Assembly (NCBI GenBank): GCA_902563305.1
Contig: CACEWP010000010.1
Coordinates: 1-41,919 of the forward strand
DNA length: 41,919 nt
Direction of reading: 5' to 3'
Source: an uncultured Alphaproteobacteria bacterium
Lineage (GTDB): Bacteria; Pseudomonadota; Alphaproteobacteria; Methylaequorales; Methylaequoraceae
Shown: positions 1 to 9,458 of the stretch, piece by piece
How the letters are laid out: each line of letters opens with the position of its first letter
Numbering within the stretch: the stretch's first letter is position 1
Position numbers and translations under genes: made by a program
Notes under the pieces: generated by a model
Told to the model about the DNA's origin: nothing
Databases searched by the model: none
Seen by the model: the letters and a program-made list of their open reading frames with translations, nothing else

Positions 1-1407
1 CCTAGTAGAGATTTTTTTATAAATCTTTCCAGATTTATGAAAAAAAATTTTAAATCTAAAATTCATATTTATTGCAATGAAAATGCAAATTATTTTTATA
101 AAGATCGTAATTCTGAAAATTTATTTGAATCGATAAATAGTTTACCCTCGTGGTTAGACCCTTTAAATTCAAATCAAAGAACAAAAGAACAAGATTTAAA
201 CTTAGGTTTACTTGAAAAAAAATATATGCCTATCGTTTGGTTCACACTTAATCATAGACAATTTGGAAGAGGGTTTTCCTCCAATGCAATAAATTTTCCA
301 AGAAAATATAATCATAGGATACCTATGAATGAATTAAGAAATAATTATCAGAAACAAATAGTTTTTTGGGAAAATGAATTTAAATGTAAAAACATTAAAA
401 TGCTTATTTCATCAAATCTTGTGGAATCAACAATTGCAAAAAAATTTGGAATAATTTCAAGACATTTTCTATCAGCAAGATTCGAGTCTTTTTATACCTG
501 GTATACTGATGAATTTTGGAATAATTTTTTAGTGGAACAAAATTTTAAAAAATTAAACAACAGTTTCTCTAAAAAATATTTTGAAGTTAAAACAATGCCA
601 AGTTGGAATAAAAAACTTGAAACAGATAAAATAGAGATGTCTAAATTTTCGTATCTTGTAAAAAATATCTTTAAAAAAACTTTTTATCATTTTTATTGGA
701 GAGTTTATAAATCTAAATCTCGAAATTATTCCTTAATTGAAGAAATAAAATATCATTTTAGATGTTACAGAAATATCAATCATGTAATGAGTAACAAACT
801 AACTGATTTAAATTATTTGAAAAATAAAAAGTTTATTTTTTTTCCACTTCAAGTAGAACCTGAGAGAAATCTTCAGGGAAATTCTCCTGAATTTTTCAAT
901 CAAACAGAATTACTACTTAAGATTACTAAATATTTACCACATGATGTTTATTTAGTGGTTAAAGAACATTGGATTTCAGCACCTGTTAGATCAGATGATT
1001 TTTATAAATCTCTTAATTTAGATTTTCCAAATGTAATTTTTATTAAAGCTAATGTTTCTGGTATAGAAATAATAAAAAAATCTCTAGGCGTTACTACAAT
1101 TAACGGAACAGCTGGTCTTGAGGCTGCTTTGATGGGAAAACCTGTGATTAGTTTTAGCAAACATAACTATTACAATTTTTTGGATCACGTTCACGTAGTT
1201 AAATCAGATAAAGACATTCATAATTTTTTGAAACAAATTGTGAATAAAAGTTTTGATAATATAAAAGCAAAAATAGACGGTGCAAAATTAGCAAAAGCGA
1301 TAGAACTTTCTTCTGTTAGATTACCATATTTTTCATATTCTAATTCAAATATCAAAGAAAATGACTTAAAGTTATGTTTTACGAGGTTATTAGATACACT
1401 GAGATAA
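1..1407 (+). CDS. Capsule-type surface carbohydrate transferase, probably 5' truncated by the window edge
   Basis: The frame is open from base 1, and the first ATG is at position 37 with no ribosome binding site, so the true start probably lies left of the window. From the ATG the protein has 456 residues. The C-terminal third looks like the nucleotide-binding half of a GT-B capsule synthesis/export protein of the KpsS or Capsule_synth type: a strand FFPLQVEPE, then YLVVKEHW, then NGTAGLEAALMGKPVISF, which is the usual sugar-nucleotide loop. No signal peptide is visible, so it is likely cytoplasmic or membrane-associated. It lies 7 bases before a glycosyltransferase in the same direction. The general class is fairly secure; the donor and acceptor are unknown. 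Confidence 0.6.
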   Translation, partial: PSRDFFINLSRFMKKNFKSKIHIYCNENANYFYKDRNSENLFESINSLPSWLDPLNSNQRTKEQDLNLGLLEKKYMPIVWFTLNHRQFGRGFSSNAINFPRKYNHRIPMNELRNNYQKQIVFWENEFKCKNIKMLISSNLVESTIAKKFGIISRHFLSARFESFYTWYTDEFWNNFLVEQNFKKLNNSFSKKYFEVKTMPSWNKKLETDKIEMSKFSYLVKNIFKKTFYHFYWRVYKSKSRNYSLIEEIKYHFRCYRNINHVMSNKLTDLNYLKNKKFIFFPLQVEPERNLQGNSPEFFNQTELLLKITKYLPHDVYLVVKEHWISAPVRSDDFYKSLNLDFPNVIFIKANVSGIEIIKKSLGVTTINGTAGLEAALMGKPVISFSKHNYYNFLDHVHVVKSDKDIHNFLKQIVNKSFDNIKAKIDGAKLAKAIELSSVRLPYFSYSNSNIKENDLKLCFTRLLDTLR

Positions 1408-1414
1408 TTTTAAA

Positions 1415-2074
1415 ATGATTTACCAAACATTCGTAATCTTAAATCATAATAGAGCCAAATTTATAGATAGAGCAATCAGGTCTTGTTTAGGACAGATGTA
1501 TTTTAGAAAAAGTTTTGAGATCATTGTCATTGATGATAATTCAAATGATAACTCATTAGAAATAATTTCAGAATTTAAAAAAGAGATTAAGCTTATTAAA
1601 AATCAAAAAAGGATGGGGGTTGGATACTGTTCTAATCAAGCTTTAAAAATTTCACGAGGAAAATATTGGATGCGCGTAGATTCAGATGATTTCCTAAATT
1701 CAATGGCGGGGCCAGTAACTAGTATGATTTTAGATGAAAATATCAATATTTCTTATGTTTATAATGACTATTATAAGGTTGATTTAAACGGAGCTAAAAT
1801 AGAGAAGATTTCTCTCAAAAATATAGAAACTAGACTTGAATATGGAGCTGGTGTAAATTTCAGAACTTCTATATTGAAGAAAATTGGGGGTTACAATTCA
1901 AAATTAAATAATTGTGAGGATTTCGATCTTTTAATGAGGCTTGAGCAAAAAAAAAACAAAGGTTTTTATCTTCCCATCCCTCTTTATAGATATTATATTC
2001 ACGGTAAGAATATAACTTTAAAAAAAGAGCGTGAATTAATCAAAGACAAACTAAAAAGAAAATATGGAATTTAA
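1415..2074 (+). CDS. Glycosyltransferase family 2
   Basis: This short (219 residue) GT-A enzyme should move a sugar from a nucleotide donor to a glycan acceptor in the cytoplasm. The N-terminal strand TFVILNHNR, the IVIDDNSNDNS stretch and the DXD-type metal site RVDSDDF (about residues 88-94) are the standard family marks. The later CEDFDLLMRLEQ motif matches the ED acid-base region. It is shorter than many family members and lacks a membrane tail. It starts 7 bases after the previous stop and its end overlaps the next gene by 11 bases, so it sits inside an operon. The substrate cannot be read from the sequence. Confidence 0.85.
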   Translation: MIYQTFVILNHNRAKFIDRAIRSCLGQMYFRKSFEIIVIDDNSNDNSLEIISEFKKEIKLIKNQKRMGVGYCSNQALKISRGKYWMRVDSDDFLNSMAGPVTSMILDENINISYVYNDYYKVDLNGAKIEKISLKNIETRLEYGAGVNFRTSILKKIGGYNSKLNNCEDFDLLMRLEQKKNKGFYLPIPLYRYYIHGKNITLKKERELIKDKLKRKYGI

Positions 2075-3119
2075 GATTGGAAAAGTTCGTTTCTCAAAGG
2101 ATCGAACAGTAATAATAGCTGAAGCAGGTGTTAATCATCTTGGTAGAATGGATCTTGCTGAAAAATTGATTAAAGGAGCTGCTCAAGCTGGAGCTGATAT
2201 AATAAAGTTTCAAACCTATAAAGCTAACAAACTAACGACCAAAAAGGCTCCTAGATTTTGGTCGTGGGATGGTGAGAGAAAAAAAAAAGGTAGTCAGTAC
2301 GATTCTTATAGTAATCTAGATTCTTTTGATATAGATGACTACTGCAACTTAAAAAAAATATGTAAAAATTATAAAATTGAATTTATGTCAACTCCTTTTG
2401 ACTTTGAATCAGTTGATATTTTAGAGTCTTTAAATGTTGGAGGCTATAAAATTGCTTCATGCGATATAACTAATTTTCCACTTTTAAAATACATAGCAAA
2501 AACAAAAAAACCAATTTTATTATCAACAGGCGCAAGTGAGCTTCAAGAAATTAAAAATGCAGTAAAAGTTTTAGAAAAAAATGGGGCAAAAAATATTGTA
2601 ATTATGCAATGTGTTTTGTGTTATCCCACTCAAGTAAAAGATGCTAATTTAAGTGTTGTAAATAGTCTAAAAGAAAATTTTTCAAAAAATATTATTGGTT
2701 TAAGTGACCATACACTTGGAATAAAGTTAGCAGCAGGTTCGGTTTTGCTTGGAGTACGTGTTATTGAAAAACACTTTACATTTGATAAAAAATTACCTGA
2801 CAGTGCAGACCATTGGTTGTCAATAAATGAAATGGAATTAGAAAAACTAGTAAAGGAAGTAAGATTATTTGAGAGCGCCTTAGGGAAAACAAAAAAAGTC
2901 TTACTTAATTGTGAAAAGAGAGCATTTAAGTATGCACGAAGAAGTCTGGTGGCTAAACACAAAATATTTAAAGGTGAAAAAATTACAATTAAAAAAATTG
3001 ATTTCAAAAGACCAGGAACTGGTATTTCTCCAAATCAACTAGATAAAGTTTTAAATAAAGTTGCAAAAAAAAATTTGAAAGAAGATCAAATTCTTAAATT
3101 TTCAGACTTTGAGAAATGA
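2064..3119 (+). CDS. neuB: NeuB/SpsE-family nonulosonic acid synthase
   Basis: Enzymes of this family condense phosphoenolpyruvate with a six-carbon N-acyl amino sugar to give sialic, legionaminic or pseudaminic acids. The 351-residue length is normal. The TIM-barrel part has EAGVNHLG near residue 20, DIIKFQTYKA, GLSDHTLG and IEKHFTFDKKLPDSADH, where the usual PEP and metal ligands lie. The last 65 or so residues form a SAF (antifreeze-like) domain starting near ARRSLVA. It overlaps its upstream neighbour by 11 bases and the next gene by 4. The partner gene resembles SpsF rather than a classical CMP-sialate synthetase, so the exact sugar is open. Confidence 0.85.
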   Translation: MEFKIGKVRFSKDRTVIIAEAGVNHLGRMDLAEKLIKGAAQAGADIIKFQTYKANKLTTKKAPRFWSWDGERKKKGSQYDSYSNLDSFDIDDYCNLKKICKNYKIEFMSTPFDFESVDILESLNVGGYKIASCDITNFPLLKYIAKTKKPILLSTGASELQEIKNAVKVLEKNGAKNIVIMQCVLCYPTQVKDANLSVVNSLKENFSKNIIGLSDHTLGIKLAAGSVLLGVRVIEKHFTFDKKLPDSADHWLSINEMELEKLVKEVRLFESALGKTKKVLLNCEKRAFKYARRSLVAKHKIFKGEKITIKKIDFKRPGTGISPNQLDKVLNKVAKKNLKEDQILKFSDFEK

Positions 3120-3817
3120 ATCAAAAAGTAGGAGCAATTATTCAGGCAAGAACATCCTCAACTAGACTTCCTGAAAAGGTTTTAAAAAAAATTGGAGAAT
3201 ACCAGGTCATTGATTGGGTGATAAATAGAACTAAAAATTCAAAATTATGTAACACAATTGTATTAGCAACAACCGATGAAAAAATTGATGATACATTGGC
3301 ATCTAAATCTGAGGAACTAGATGTTAATTTATACAGAGGTAACAAAGAAAATGTCTTGCTGAGATATATTGAATCTGCAAAAATTAACAATATTGATATT
3401 ATTGTAAGGATTTGTGCAGACAGACCTTTTATTGACCCTGAATTTATTGATGATGCAATCATATATTATTTAAATAATAATTATGATCTAGTTTTTAATC
3501 ACAATGCACTTCATAATTCTGCATGGCCAAGAGGTTTCGGAGTTGAAGTTTTTTCTCTTAATCTTTTAGAAGAAATATATCAAAAAAAGCTAAATAATGA
3601 ATATCTTGAACATGTTACTTCTTACGTTTGGGAAAATTCAGAAAAATATCGTATAAATTCATCTCCTTACAAGTTTAAAAATAATACCCCTTTTGATTAT
3701 ATAAAATTAGATTTAGATACTCAAAATGATTTCAAAGAGATAAAAAAAATTGAAAATAATATTACTTTGAATTCAAATGCAATTGAAATTATTAATACAT
3801 ATTTACAATTTAAATAG
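3116..3817 (+). CDS. SpsF/NeuA-like sugar nucleotidyltransferase
   Basis: This 233-residue protein has the nucleotidyltransferase fold seen in SpsF and CMP-sugar synthetases. The start, AIIQARTSSTRLPEKVL, is the nucleotide-binding signature with its Arg and Lys residues. ICADRPFIDPEFI is the metal-binding Asp region of the same family. By family it should activate the sugar acid made by the preceding NeuB-type enzyme with CTP, although SpsF proteins are poorly characterised and some may act as glycosyltransferases. It overlaps the NeuB-type gene by an ATGA junction, so the two are probably translationally coupled. Confidence 0.8.
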   Translation: MNQKVGAIIQARTSSTRLPEKVLKKIGEYQVIDWVINRTKNSKLCNTIVLATTDEKIDDTLASKSEELDVNLYRGNKENVLLRYIESAKINNIDIIVRICADRPFIDPEFIDDAIIYYLNNNYDLVFNHNALHNSAWPRGFGVEVFSLNLLEEIYQKKLNNEYLEHVTSYVWENSEKYRINSSPYKFKNNTPFDYIKLDLDTQNDFKEIKKIENNITLNSNAIEIINTYLQFK

Positions 3818-3825
3818 TTATTTAA

Positions 3826-4932
3826 ATGCTTAAAAGACAGGGCATAAAAAAACTTAAAGCAAATAATAAAAGGACTATATTTTATCCTTTTTTGGGAAAC
3901 ACAATAGGAGGTAGTCATCTATCAACTCTTCTATTAATAAAAAATTTAGAAAAAATTAGTTATGACTATTTGGTTATATTGATGGCCGACGGTATTTTAG
4001 AGGATTATTTAAGAAAACATAATTTTAAGTATATCAATCTTAAGTCAAAATTTGACCAAAATATTAACAATTCATTCAGGTTATTAATTAATATTTTGAT
4101 AAATTTAAAAATAGTAAATACTCTATTTAAAACTTACAAACCATATTTAGTTCATACAAACGATATCAAAATGCACTATTTTTGGTCGTTGATGTGCAAA
4201 TTCTTTAAAATAAAGCATTTGTGGCAACAACATTCAGCATATTATTCTAGAAAAAATATTTTTTTTTCAAAACTTTCAGCAGAGATAATTACTGTTTCTA
4301 ATTATTGTAAATCTTCATTTACAAGAGAAATGTCAGAAAGAGCCAAGGTTGTTTTTAATCCTTTTGATATTTCTGAATATAAAATAAAAAAAACTAGGAA
4401 TGACAAAAAATATAAAATTATATCCTTTATAGGAAGCGATAAGACTCAAAAGGGATTAAGTTTTTTTTTAAATGTAGCTAATAAATTGGTTAGATTATCA
4501 AATTATCAGATAACTTTTTTTATAATTGGAAAGATCTCTAATAAGAAAGTAATTAATAAAAACAACCCTAATATAAAAATAAAGTTTTTCGATTTTCAAT
4601 TTAATTATTTGAAGATTTTAATGCGAAGTGATCTGGTTCTTTTTACTTCTATAAATGAAGGGTTTGGAAGGGTTTTAGTAGAATGTATGCTGAGTAAAAT
4701 TCCATTTGTCGCAAGGAGTTCAGGAGCATTTAAGGAAATCATTAAAAATAATAAAAATGGACTCATGGGTGAAACTGAAAATGAATTTTGTGAAATAACT
4801 CTTGAATATTTAAAAAAAACTAAGAGTTCTCAAAAAAATAAAATTATTAAAAATGCTAATGCGTCTGCTAGGAAACTTTATAATAAAGATAATTTTATGA
4901 AGTTAATTAAGCCAATATACGATGAAATTTAA
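3826..4932 (+). CDS. Glycosyltransferase family 4 (GT-B fold)
   Basis: A 368-residue GT-B glycosyltransferase. The N-terminal half starts with a strand and glycine loop, FYPFLGNTIGGSHLS, and the C-terminal half carries the donor-site motif NEGFGRVLVECMLSKIPFVA with the family Glu residues, preceded by ISFIGSDKTQKG, where the second Rossmann domain begins. It has no clear transmembrane segment and probably works on a lipid-linked acceptor at the inner face of the membrane. It follows the nucleotidyltransferase by 8 bases and overlaps the next glycosyltransferase by 11 bases. Sugar and linkage cannot be inferred. Confidence 0.85.
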   Translation: MLKRQGIKKLKANNKRTIFYPFLGNTIGGSHLSTLLLIKNLEKISYDYLVILMADGILEDYLRKHNFKYINLKSKFDQNINNSFRLLINILINLKIVNTLFKTYKPYLVHTNDIKMHYFWSLMCKFFKIKHLWQQHSAYYSRKNIFFSKLSAEIITVSNYCKSSFTREMSERAKVVFNPFDISEYKIKKTRNDKKYKIISFIGSDKTQKGLSFFLNVANKLVRLSNYQITFFIIGKISNKKVINKNNPNIKIKFFDFQFNYLKILMRSDLVLFTSINEGFGRVLVECMLSKIPFVARSSGAFKEIIKNNKNGLMGETENEFCEITLEYLKKTKSSQKNKIIKNANASARKLYNKDNFMKLIKPIYDEI

Positions 4933-5989
4933 AGCTAGAAAAAAAATCTTGTTTATTATTTCTGATCTTGAATCTGGAGGTACTCAAAGAGTACTAGCAA
5001 ATTTATCAAATAATTTAATTAAAAAAAAATACTCTGTAACGATTTTATTACTAGGTAATAAAAAATCATTTTATGAGATCAACTCTCAGATCCATATAGT
5101 AAATTTAAATCAATTAGAGATTTCTGAAAATATTTTAAATAAGATTCTAAATAACCTTAATAGAATTAAAAATATAAGGCGCATAATTAAGCAATTTTCC
5201 CCTGATTGTATTGTAAGTTTTCTATTTCAAACCAACGTCCTGTCTTTGATTGCAAACATAGGTTTAAAAATAAAAATAATTGTTTCAGAGAGAAATAATC
5301 CTTTTTATCAAATTTCAAAAATTCATTGGAAAATTTTAAGATTTGTTACTTATTTTTCTAGTGACCACATTGTTGTAAATAATCATTTTGCGTTAGAATA
5401 TTTTAAAAGAATTTTTAATAAAAAGGTTTTAATGATTAATAACTCTCTAACAAGTTTTACAAGAAAAAAAAGAAAAAGAAAAAATATAATCCTTTTAGTA
5501 TCAAGACATCATCCACAAAAAAATATTAAATTATTTATTAACGCTTTTTCTCTGATTCATAAAAAAATTAATAACTGGAAAGTTATAGTTATTGGTTCAG
5601 GTATATTGCTCAATCAACATAAAGGACTTACAAAAAAACTTAAATTTCAGGAAAAGTTCTCTTGGATATCTCAATCAAAAAATATCTCTGAATATTATGA
5701 AAAATCTAAAATATTTTGTTTACCGTCTCTTTTTGAAGGGGTTTCTAATGCTTTATTAGAAGCTATAAAGTTTGATTTAAATTGTGTAGTAAGTGACGGT
5801 GCTATATCAGATAGAGATAATGTTAATAATTTCATAACAAAATTTAAAAATAAAAACGACAAGGATTTAGCAAGAAAGTTATATAAAACTGTAAGAAACC
5901 CTTCTAAAAATGTTATAAAAAACAAAAAAAATTATCTAGAAAATTTTAATCAAAAAAAAATAATTTCAGAGTGGGAGAGAATAATTTGA
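4922..5989 (+). CDS. Glycosyltransferase family 4 (GT-B fold)
   Basis: Another 355-residue GT-B transferase, distinct in sequence from its upstream neighbour. It opens with LFIISDLESGGTQRVLANLS, a typical family 4 acceptor-domain start, and its donor-domain motif is LPSLFEGVSNALLEAIKFDL near residues 262-281, with the two conserved Glu residues. VSRHHPQKNIKLFINAF marks the start of the second domain. It overlaps the previous gene by 11 bases, so the pair is probably made together and may add successive sugars of one repeat unit. The specific transfer is unknown. Confidence 0.85.
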   Translation: MKFKARKKILFIISDLESGGTQRVLANLSNNLIKKKYSVTILLLGNKKSFYEINSQIHIVNLNQLEISENILNKILNNLNRIKNIRRIIKQFSPDCIVSFLFQTNVLSLIANIGLKIKIIVSERNNPFYQISKIHWKILRFVTYFSSDHIVVNNHFALEYFKRIFNKKVLMINNSLTSFTRKKRKRKNIILLVSRHHPQKNIKLFINAFSLIHKKINNWKVIVIGSGILLNQHKGLTKKLKFQEKFSWISQSKNISEYYEKSKIFCLPSLFEGVSNALLEAIKFDLNCVVSDGAISDRDNVNNFITKFKNKNDKDLARKLYKTVRNPSKNVIKNKKNYLENFNQKKIISEWERII

Positions 5990-6034
5990 ATCAAAAAAAA
6001 ATAATAATATTTAAATTAATTTATCTTTAAATAC

Positions 6035-6958
6035 ATGAAAACATTTGTTCATATTGGGTTCCCAAAATCTGCATCAACATTCTTACAAAAAAGAATTTTT
6101 TCAAAAAATGATAGAATCAACTATATTAAAGATCCTAAATTTTACGAATATTTATATACAAAGAAAAAAGTTTCAATAAAACTTAGAAAAAAATACATTA
6201 ACAACTTTATAAAAAAAAAGTTTTCTACTACAAAAATTAATATAATTAGTGCTGAAGTATTCGTAATGCCCAACGATTGTTTATTTACCCATCCAAGAGA
6301 CAATGATTGGAAAAAAATATTAGAAAATAAAGATATTATGTATAATTTGAGAAACCTACCTATTGATTATGAGATAATAATGATAATAAGAAATCAAAGA
6401 TCATGGTTGATTTCTTGGTACCAAGAAAGAGTAAAGAGACTTGAGACAAAAAGTTTTAAAAGCTGGTTGGAATCTAAAGAAATTAAAAATACTTTAGAAG
6501 TAATTGATTTTTATGAAACAATAAAAATATGGAAAAACTTTTTTAAAAAGAAAAAAATCTCTATTATTCCTTTTGAGCTTTTAAAAAATAGTTCTGAGGA
6601 ATTTATTAAAGAAATATCACAAATTCTTGGAATAGAAATAAAAGTTGATGATAATTCTATTATTAAAAAAAGTGTAAGTAACAGGGTTATTTTTTTTAAA
6701 AGGAAAATTAATTTTTTGGGAGGAATCTTAGTATCCTTTTTTGGTAAGGAAAGCTCAGTCTATAGACTCTTCTGGAAGATAAATAAAAAGTTAATGGGAT
6801 TTGATTTTTTAGTGTCGAAGTTCTTTAGAGGAAAAATAAATTATATGTTAAATTCTAGATTAATTAGCCATTATGAGAGTAAGAATAAATTACTAAATAA
6901 ACTGCTTAAATTTGATTTAAAAAAATATGGATATCTAAATTTAAATTCTAAAGATTAG
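6035..6958 (+). CDS. Sulfotransferase-domain protein
   Basis: A 307-residue PAPS-dependent sulfotransferase. The 5'-phosphosulfate loop is GFPKSASTFLQ (residues 8-18), with Lys11 in the usual place, and the 3'-phosphate region appears as MIIRNQRSWLISWY near residues 120-133. It would put sulfate on a sugar hydroxyl or amine of the glycan made by this locus. It is 45 bases after a glycosyltransferase in the same direction. Its last bases are part of a direct repeat that also occurs about 7.6 kb downstream. No PAPS-making genes lie in the window. Confidence 0.8.
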   Translation: MKTFVHIGFPKSASTFLQKRIFSKNDRINYIKDPKFYEYLYTKKKVSIKLRKKYINNFIKKKFSTTKINIISAEVFVMPNDCLFTHPRDNDWKKILENKDIMYNLRNLPIDYEIIMIIRNQRSWLISWYQERVKRLETKSFKSWLESKEIKNTLEVIDFYETIKIWKNFFKKKKISIIPFELLKNSSEEFIKEISQILGIEIKVDDNSIIKKSVSNRVIFFKRKINFLGGILVSFFGKESSVYRLFWKINKKLMGFDFLVSKFFRGKINYMLNSRLISHYESKNKLLNKLLKFDLKKYGYLNLNSKD

Positions 6959-7010
6959 TAAAAATATATTTGTTTTAAATTATTTTTGTATATTATACAG
7001 TTTAATTTTT
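6939..7010. repeat. Imperfect direct repeat, left copy, with possible promoter
   Basis: About 72 bases here match 14541-14614 in the same orientation. Shared blocks in order are ATTTAAATTCTAAA, ATTA, TAAAAATATATTT, TTGTATATTAT and a TTAA/TTTT tail, with a 3-base length difference in the middle. The left end lies inside the last codons of the sulfotransferase gene and the right end is upstream of the next operon. The TATTAT at 6991-6996 could be a -10 box. The copies bracket an eight-gene cassette. Confidence 0.6.
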
Positions 7011-7076
7011 AAATTTGGATGACAAATTTACAAGAGATTACATGAATTCTTAGAAACTTTATCGAGAATAATTACA

Positions 7077-8411
7077 ATGTCTAGAAATATTTACAATACC
7101 TTCCATAAGGAATTATCAAAAATAAAAAAAAATGAGATGATTTCTCAAGCAAAGAAGATTTGGAGCTTTAATAGATCCCTAACTGGTAAAGGTAATATCG
7201 AAACTATCAACTTCTTACAAACTATAAATAAAGGTCTTAAAAACAATTTTATAAAATCTGGAAGTAAGGTTTATGATTGGGTTGTTCCCGAAGAATGGAA
7301 TGTGGAAAATGCTTATATTGAAGATGAAAATGGAAAAAAATATTTTGATTTCAGTAAAAACAATCTACACCTTGTTGGTTATTCTCATAAAGTAAACAAA
7401 ATAATGACTTTTAAGGAGATTGAAAAGAAGATTCATTATTTAAAAAGTCAACCAAACTTTATTCCTTATGTTACAAGTTATTATAAGAAAGACTGGGGTT
7501 TTTGTTGTAGTTATAATGAATTTAAAAAATTAGATAAAAAAAAAAAATATAAGGTCTTTATCAATTCAAGCTTTTCAAAAGGAAAGATGAATTATGGAGA
7601 ACTATTTATAAAGGGAAAAAGTAAAAAAGAGGTATTTTTTTCTACAAATATTTGTCATCCTTCAATGGCTAACAACGAAATATCGGGAATTATTTTGGCC
7701 TCAACTTTGGCTAAAATTTTATCTAATATTAAGAACCTTCAATTTAGCTATAGATTTATTTTTATTCCTGAAACAATTGGAGCAATATCCTATATAAAAA
7801 AAAATTTTGATAACTTAAAAAAGAACGTGTTTGCTGGATATGTTTTATCTTGCGTTGGGGACGAGAGAAATTATAGTATTATTCATTCAAGAGAGGGAAA
7901 GTCCCTAAGTGATAAAATGCTAATCGAAGCTTTAAAAGATAAAAAATATACGGCTTATTCTTATTTAGATAGAGGATGTGATGAAAGACAATATTGTTCA
8001 CCAGGTGTAAATCTTCCCATTTGTGGTTTTTCTAGAAGTAAATATGCAACCTATCCTGAATACCATACCAGCGGAGATGATTTTAGAGTTGTTACAGAAA
8101 AAGGACTTTTTGGATCTTTGAAAGTACTAATTGAAATTTTAATTGGTTTAGAAATATCCTACAAAAAACCTCTGACACAATATATTTGTGAACCAAATAT
8201 GGGAAAAAGAAATCTCTATCATCTCACATCAAGCAAGTTAAGTATTGTTAATCTTAAAAAAAAAAATAACTTATTTAAAATAAATCTTGATATATTATCT
8301 TATTGCGATGGAAAAAATGATGTATTCGATATTAGCAGATTAATATCCAATGATCTAGATATTGTATGCAAACAAGTTTGTTTTTTAAAAGAATCGTCAC
8401 TTTTAAAATAA
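7077..8411 (+). CDS. DUF4910/DUF2172 aminopeptidase-like protein of polysaccharide loci
   Basis: This 444-residue protein has the layout of the DUF2172/DUF4910 family, which has an M28-like zinc peptidase core and is often found in polysaccharide gene clusters. Family marks are SFNRSLTGKG near the start, VYDWVVPEEWNV, NICHPSMANNEISG, IFIPETIGAISYI, RGCDERQYCSPGVNLP and PEYHTSGDDF. The His, Asn, Glu and Asp residues in these blocks are the likely metal ligands, so the active site looks intact. The real substrate of the family is not established; an amide or aminoacyl bond on a sugar is one possibility. It is the first gene of the cassette, with no strong ribosome binding site. Confidence 0.8.
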   Translation: MSRNIYNTFHKELSKIKKNEMISQAKKIWSFNRSLTGKGNIETINFLQTINKGLKNNFIKSGSKVYDWVVPEEWNVENAYIEDENGKKYFDFSKNNLHLVGYSHKVNKIMTFKEIEKKIHYLKSQPNFIPYVTSYYKKDWGFCCSYNEFKKLDKKKKYKVFINSSFSKGKMNYGELFIKGKSKKEVFFSTNICHPSMANNEISGIILASTLAKILSNIKNLQFSYRFIFIPETIGAISYIKKNFDNLKKNVFAGYVLSCVGDERNYSIIHSREGKSLSDKMLIEALKDKKYTAYSYLDRGCDERQYCSPGVNLPICGFSRSKYATYPEYHTSGDDFRVVTEKGLFGSLKVLIEILIGLEISYKKPLTQYICEPNMGKRNLYHLTSSKLSIVNLKKKNNLFKINLDILSYCDGKNDVFDISRLISNDLDIVCKQVCFLKESSLLK

Positions 8412-8417
8412 TGTTTT

Positions 8418-9458
8418 ATGAATAAAAGTATTTTCTTCATACCTATAGAAAAGAAAGAAACTAATTACTTTGATGTTTTAAGGAGAGTAACTAATTTGGT
8501 TTTATTTTGTGAAAAAAATAATTTTGAATCTGCATTTTTTGGAGAACATCTGGCCGATCAATACGAAAAAATTTCATCAAGTTTAATGGTGATTGCTTCA
8601 CTTGCTAATATAACGAAAAAAATCAAATTGGGATCAATGACAGCTAACTTAACATTTAGTAATCCTGCACATCAGGCATCTTTGATTTCTACGGTTGATA
8701 ATTTAATAAAAGGAAGGTTATTGTTGGGAGTTGGATGCGGCTCAAATCAGTGTGATGTCGAGGCTGTTGGAAACTTAGGAAAAGACAATTATAAATTGAT
8801 GCATGATTATTTAGAAGTTATTTTTGGACTATTTAAGTCTAATATCCCTCAAAAGTTTAGGTCTGGAGATGTTGAAGTAAATACAAAAAAAACTGGCAAT
8901 AAAAATGATGGATTAGGTATTTTTGATGGTTTATATAAGTTAAGAAAAGACATTGAGATAATGATGCCTGCACTAGGATTGAATTCAATGAATGTAAAAA
9001 CCTGTGCAATGAATGGATGGTCTATTTTATCAACAAATTTCTGTAGTGAAAATATATTAAAAAATCATATCTTAGAGTACAAAGAAAATTTTAACGGAAA
9101 AAGAGTACAAGAAAAAATAAGAATTTCTAGATTTATATTTGTTTGCGAAAAAGAATCTGATGTTGAAAAATACCTTTTTAAAAAAGATTCACCTTATTTG
9201 TTTATGATTGAGGTTATACTTAAAAAACTAAAAAAAATAAAAAAAGACTATATTTTTGGTGTTGAATCTTCAGATATTAAGGAAATTGCAAAGAATATTA
9301 TTATATATGGTACGCCAGATATAGTTTCTGAAAAAATTAAGAGACTTGAAAAAAACATTGGAGAATTTAAATCAATGGTTTATGCCTCAATCCCAAGAAA
9401 TAATTTAGATGTTTATGATAAATCTCTCGAACTATTCGCAAAAAACGTCAGAATATAA
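8418..9458 (+). CDS. Luciferase-like (LLM class) flavin-dependent oxidoreductase
   Basis: A 346-residue single-domain enzyme of the bacterial luciferase superfamily, which uses reduced FMN or F420 for oxidation or monooxygenation. The barrel is visible from ESAFFGEHLADQYE, SLMVIASLANITKKIKLG and NPAHQASLISTVDNL to RLLLGVGCGSNQCD, the classical order of strand motifs. It follows the aminopeptidase-like gene by 6 bases and overlaps the next frame by 50 bases. In this setting it probably oxidises an intermediate of the acyl group handled by the carrier-protein genes, but the substrate is not known. No dedicated flavin reductase is adjacent. Confidence 0.85.
   Translation: MNKSIFFIPIEKKETNYFDVLRRVTNLVLFCEKNNFESAFFGEHLADQYEKISSSLMVIASLANITKKIKLGSMTANLTFSNPAHQASLISTVDNLIKGRLLLGVGCGSNQCDVEAVGNLGKDNYKLMHDYLEVIFGLFKSNIPQKFRSGDVEVNTKKTGNKNDGLGIFDGLYKLRKDIEIMMPALGLNSMNVKTCAMNGWSILSTNFCSENILKNHILEYKENFNGKRVQEKIRISRFIFVCEKESDVEKYLFKKDSPYLFMIEVILKKLKKIKKDYIFGVESSDIKEIAKNIIIYGTPDIVSEKIKRLEKNIGEFKSMVYASIPRNNLDVYDKSLELFAKNVRI

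Noticed and set aside
2630-3007. Reverse-strand open frames inside the NeuB, SpsF, cytidylyltransferase, acpS, egtE and other genes
   Set aside because: They lie wholly within strong genes on the other strand, have no recognisable protein features, and are expected by chance with this base composition.
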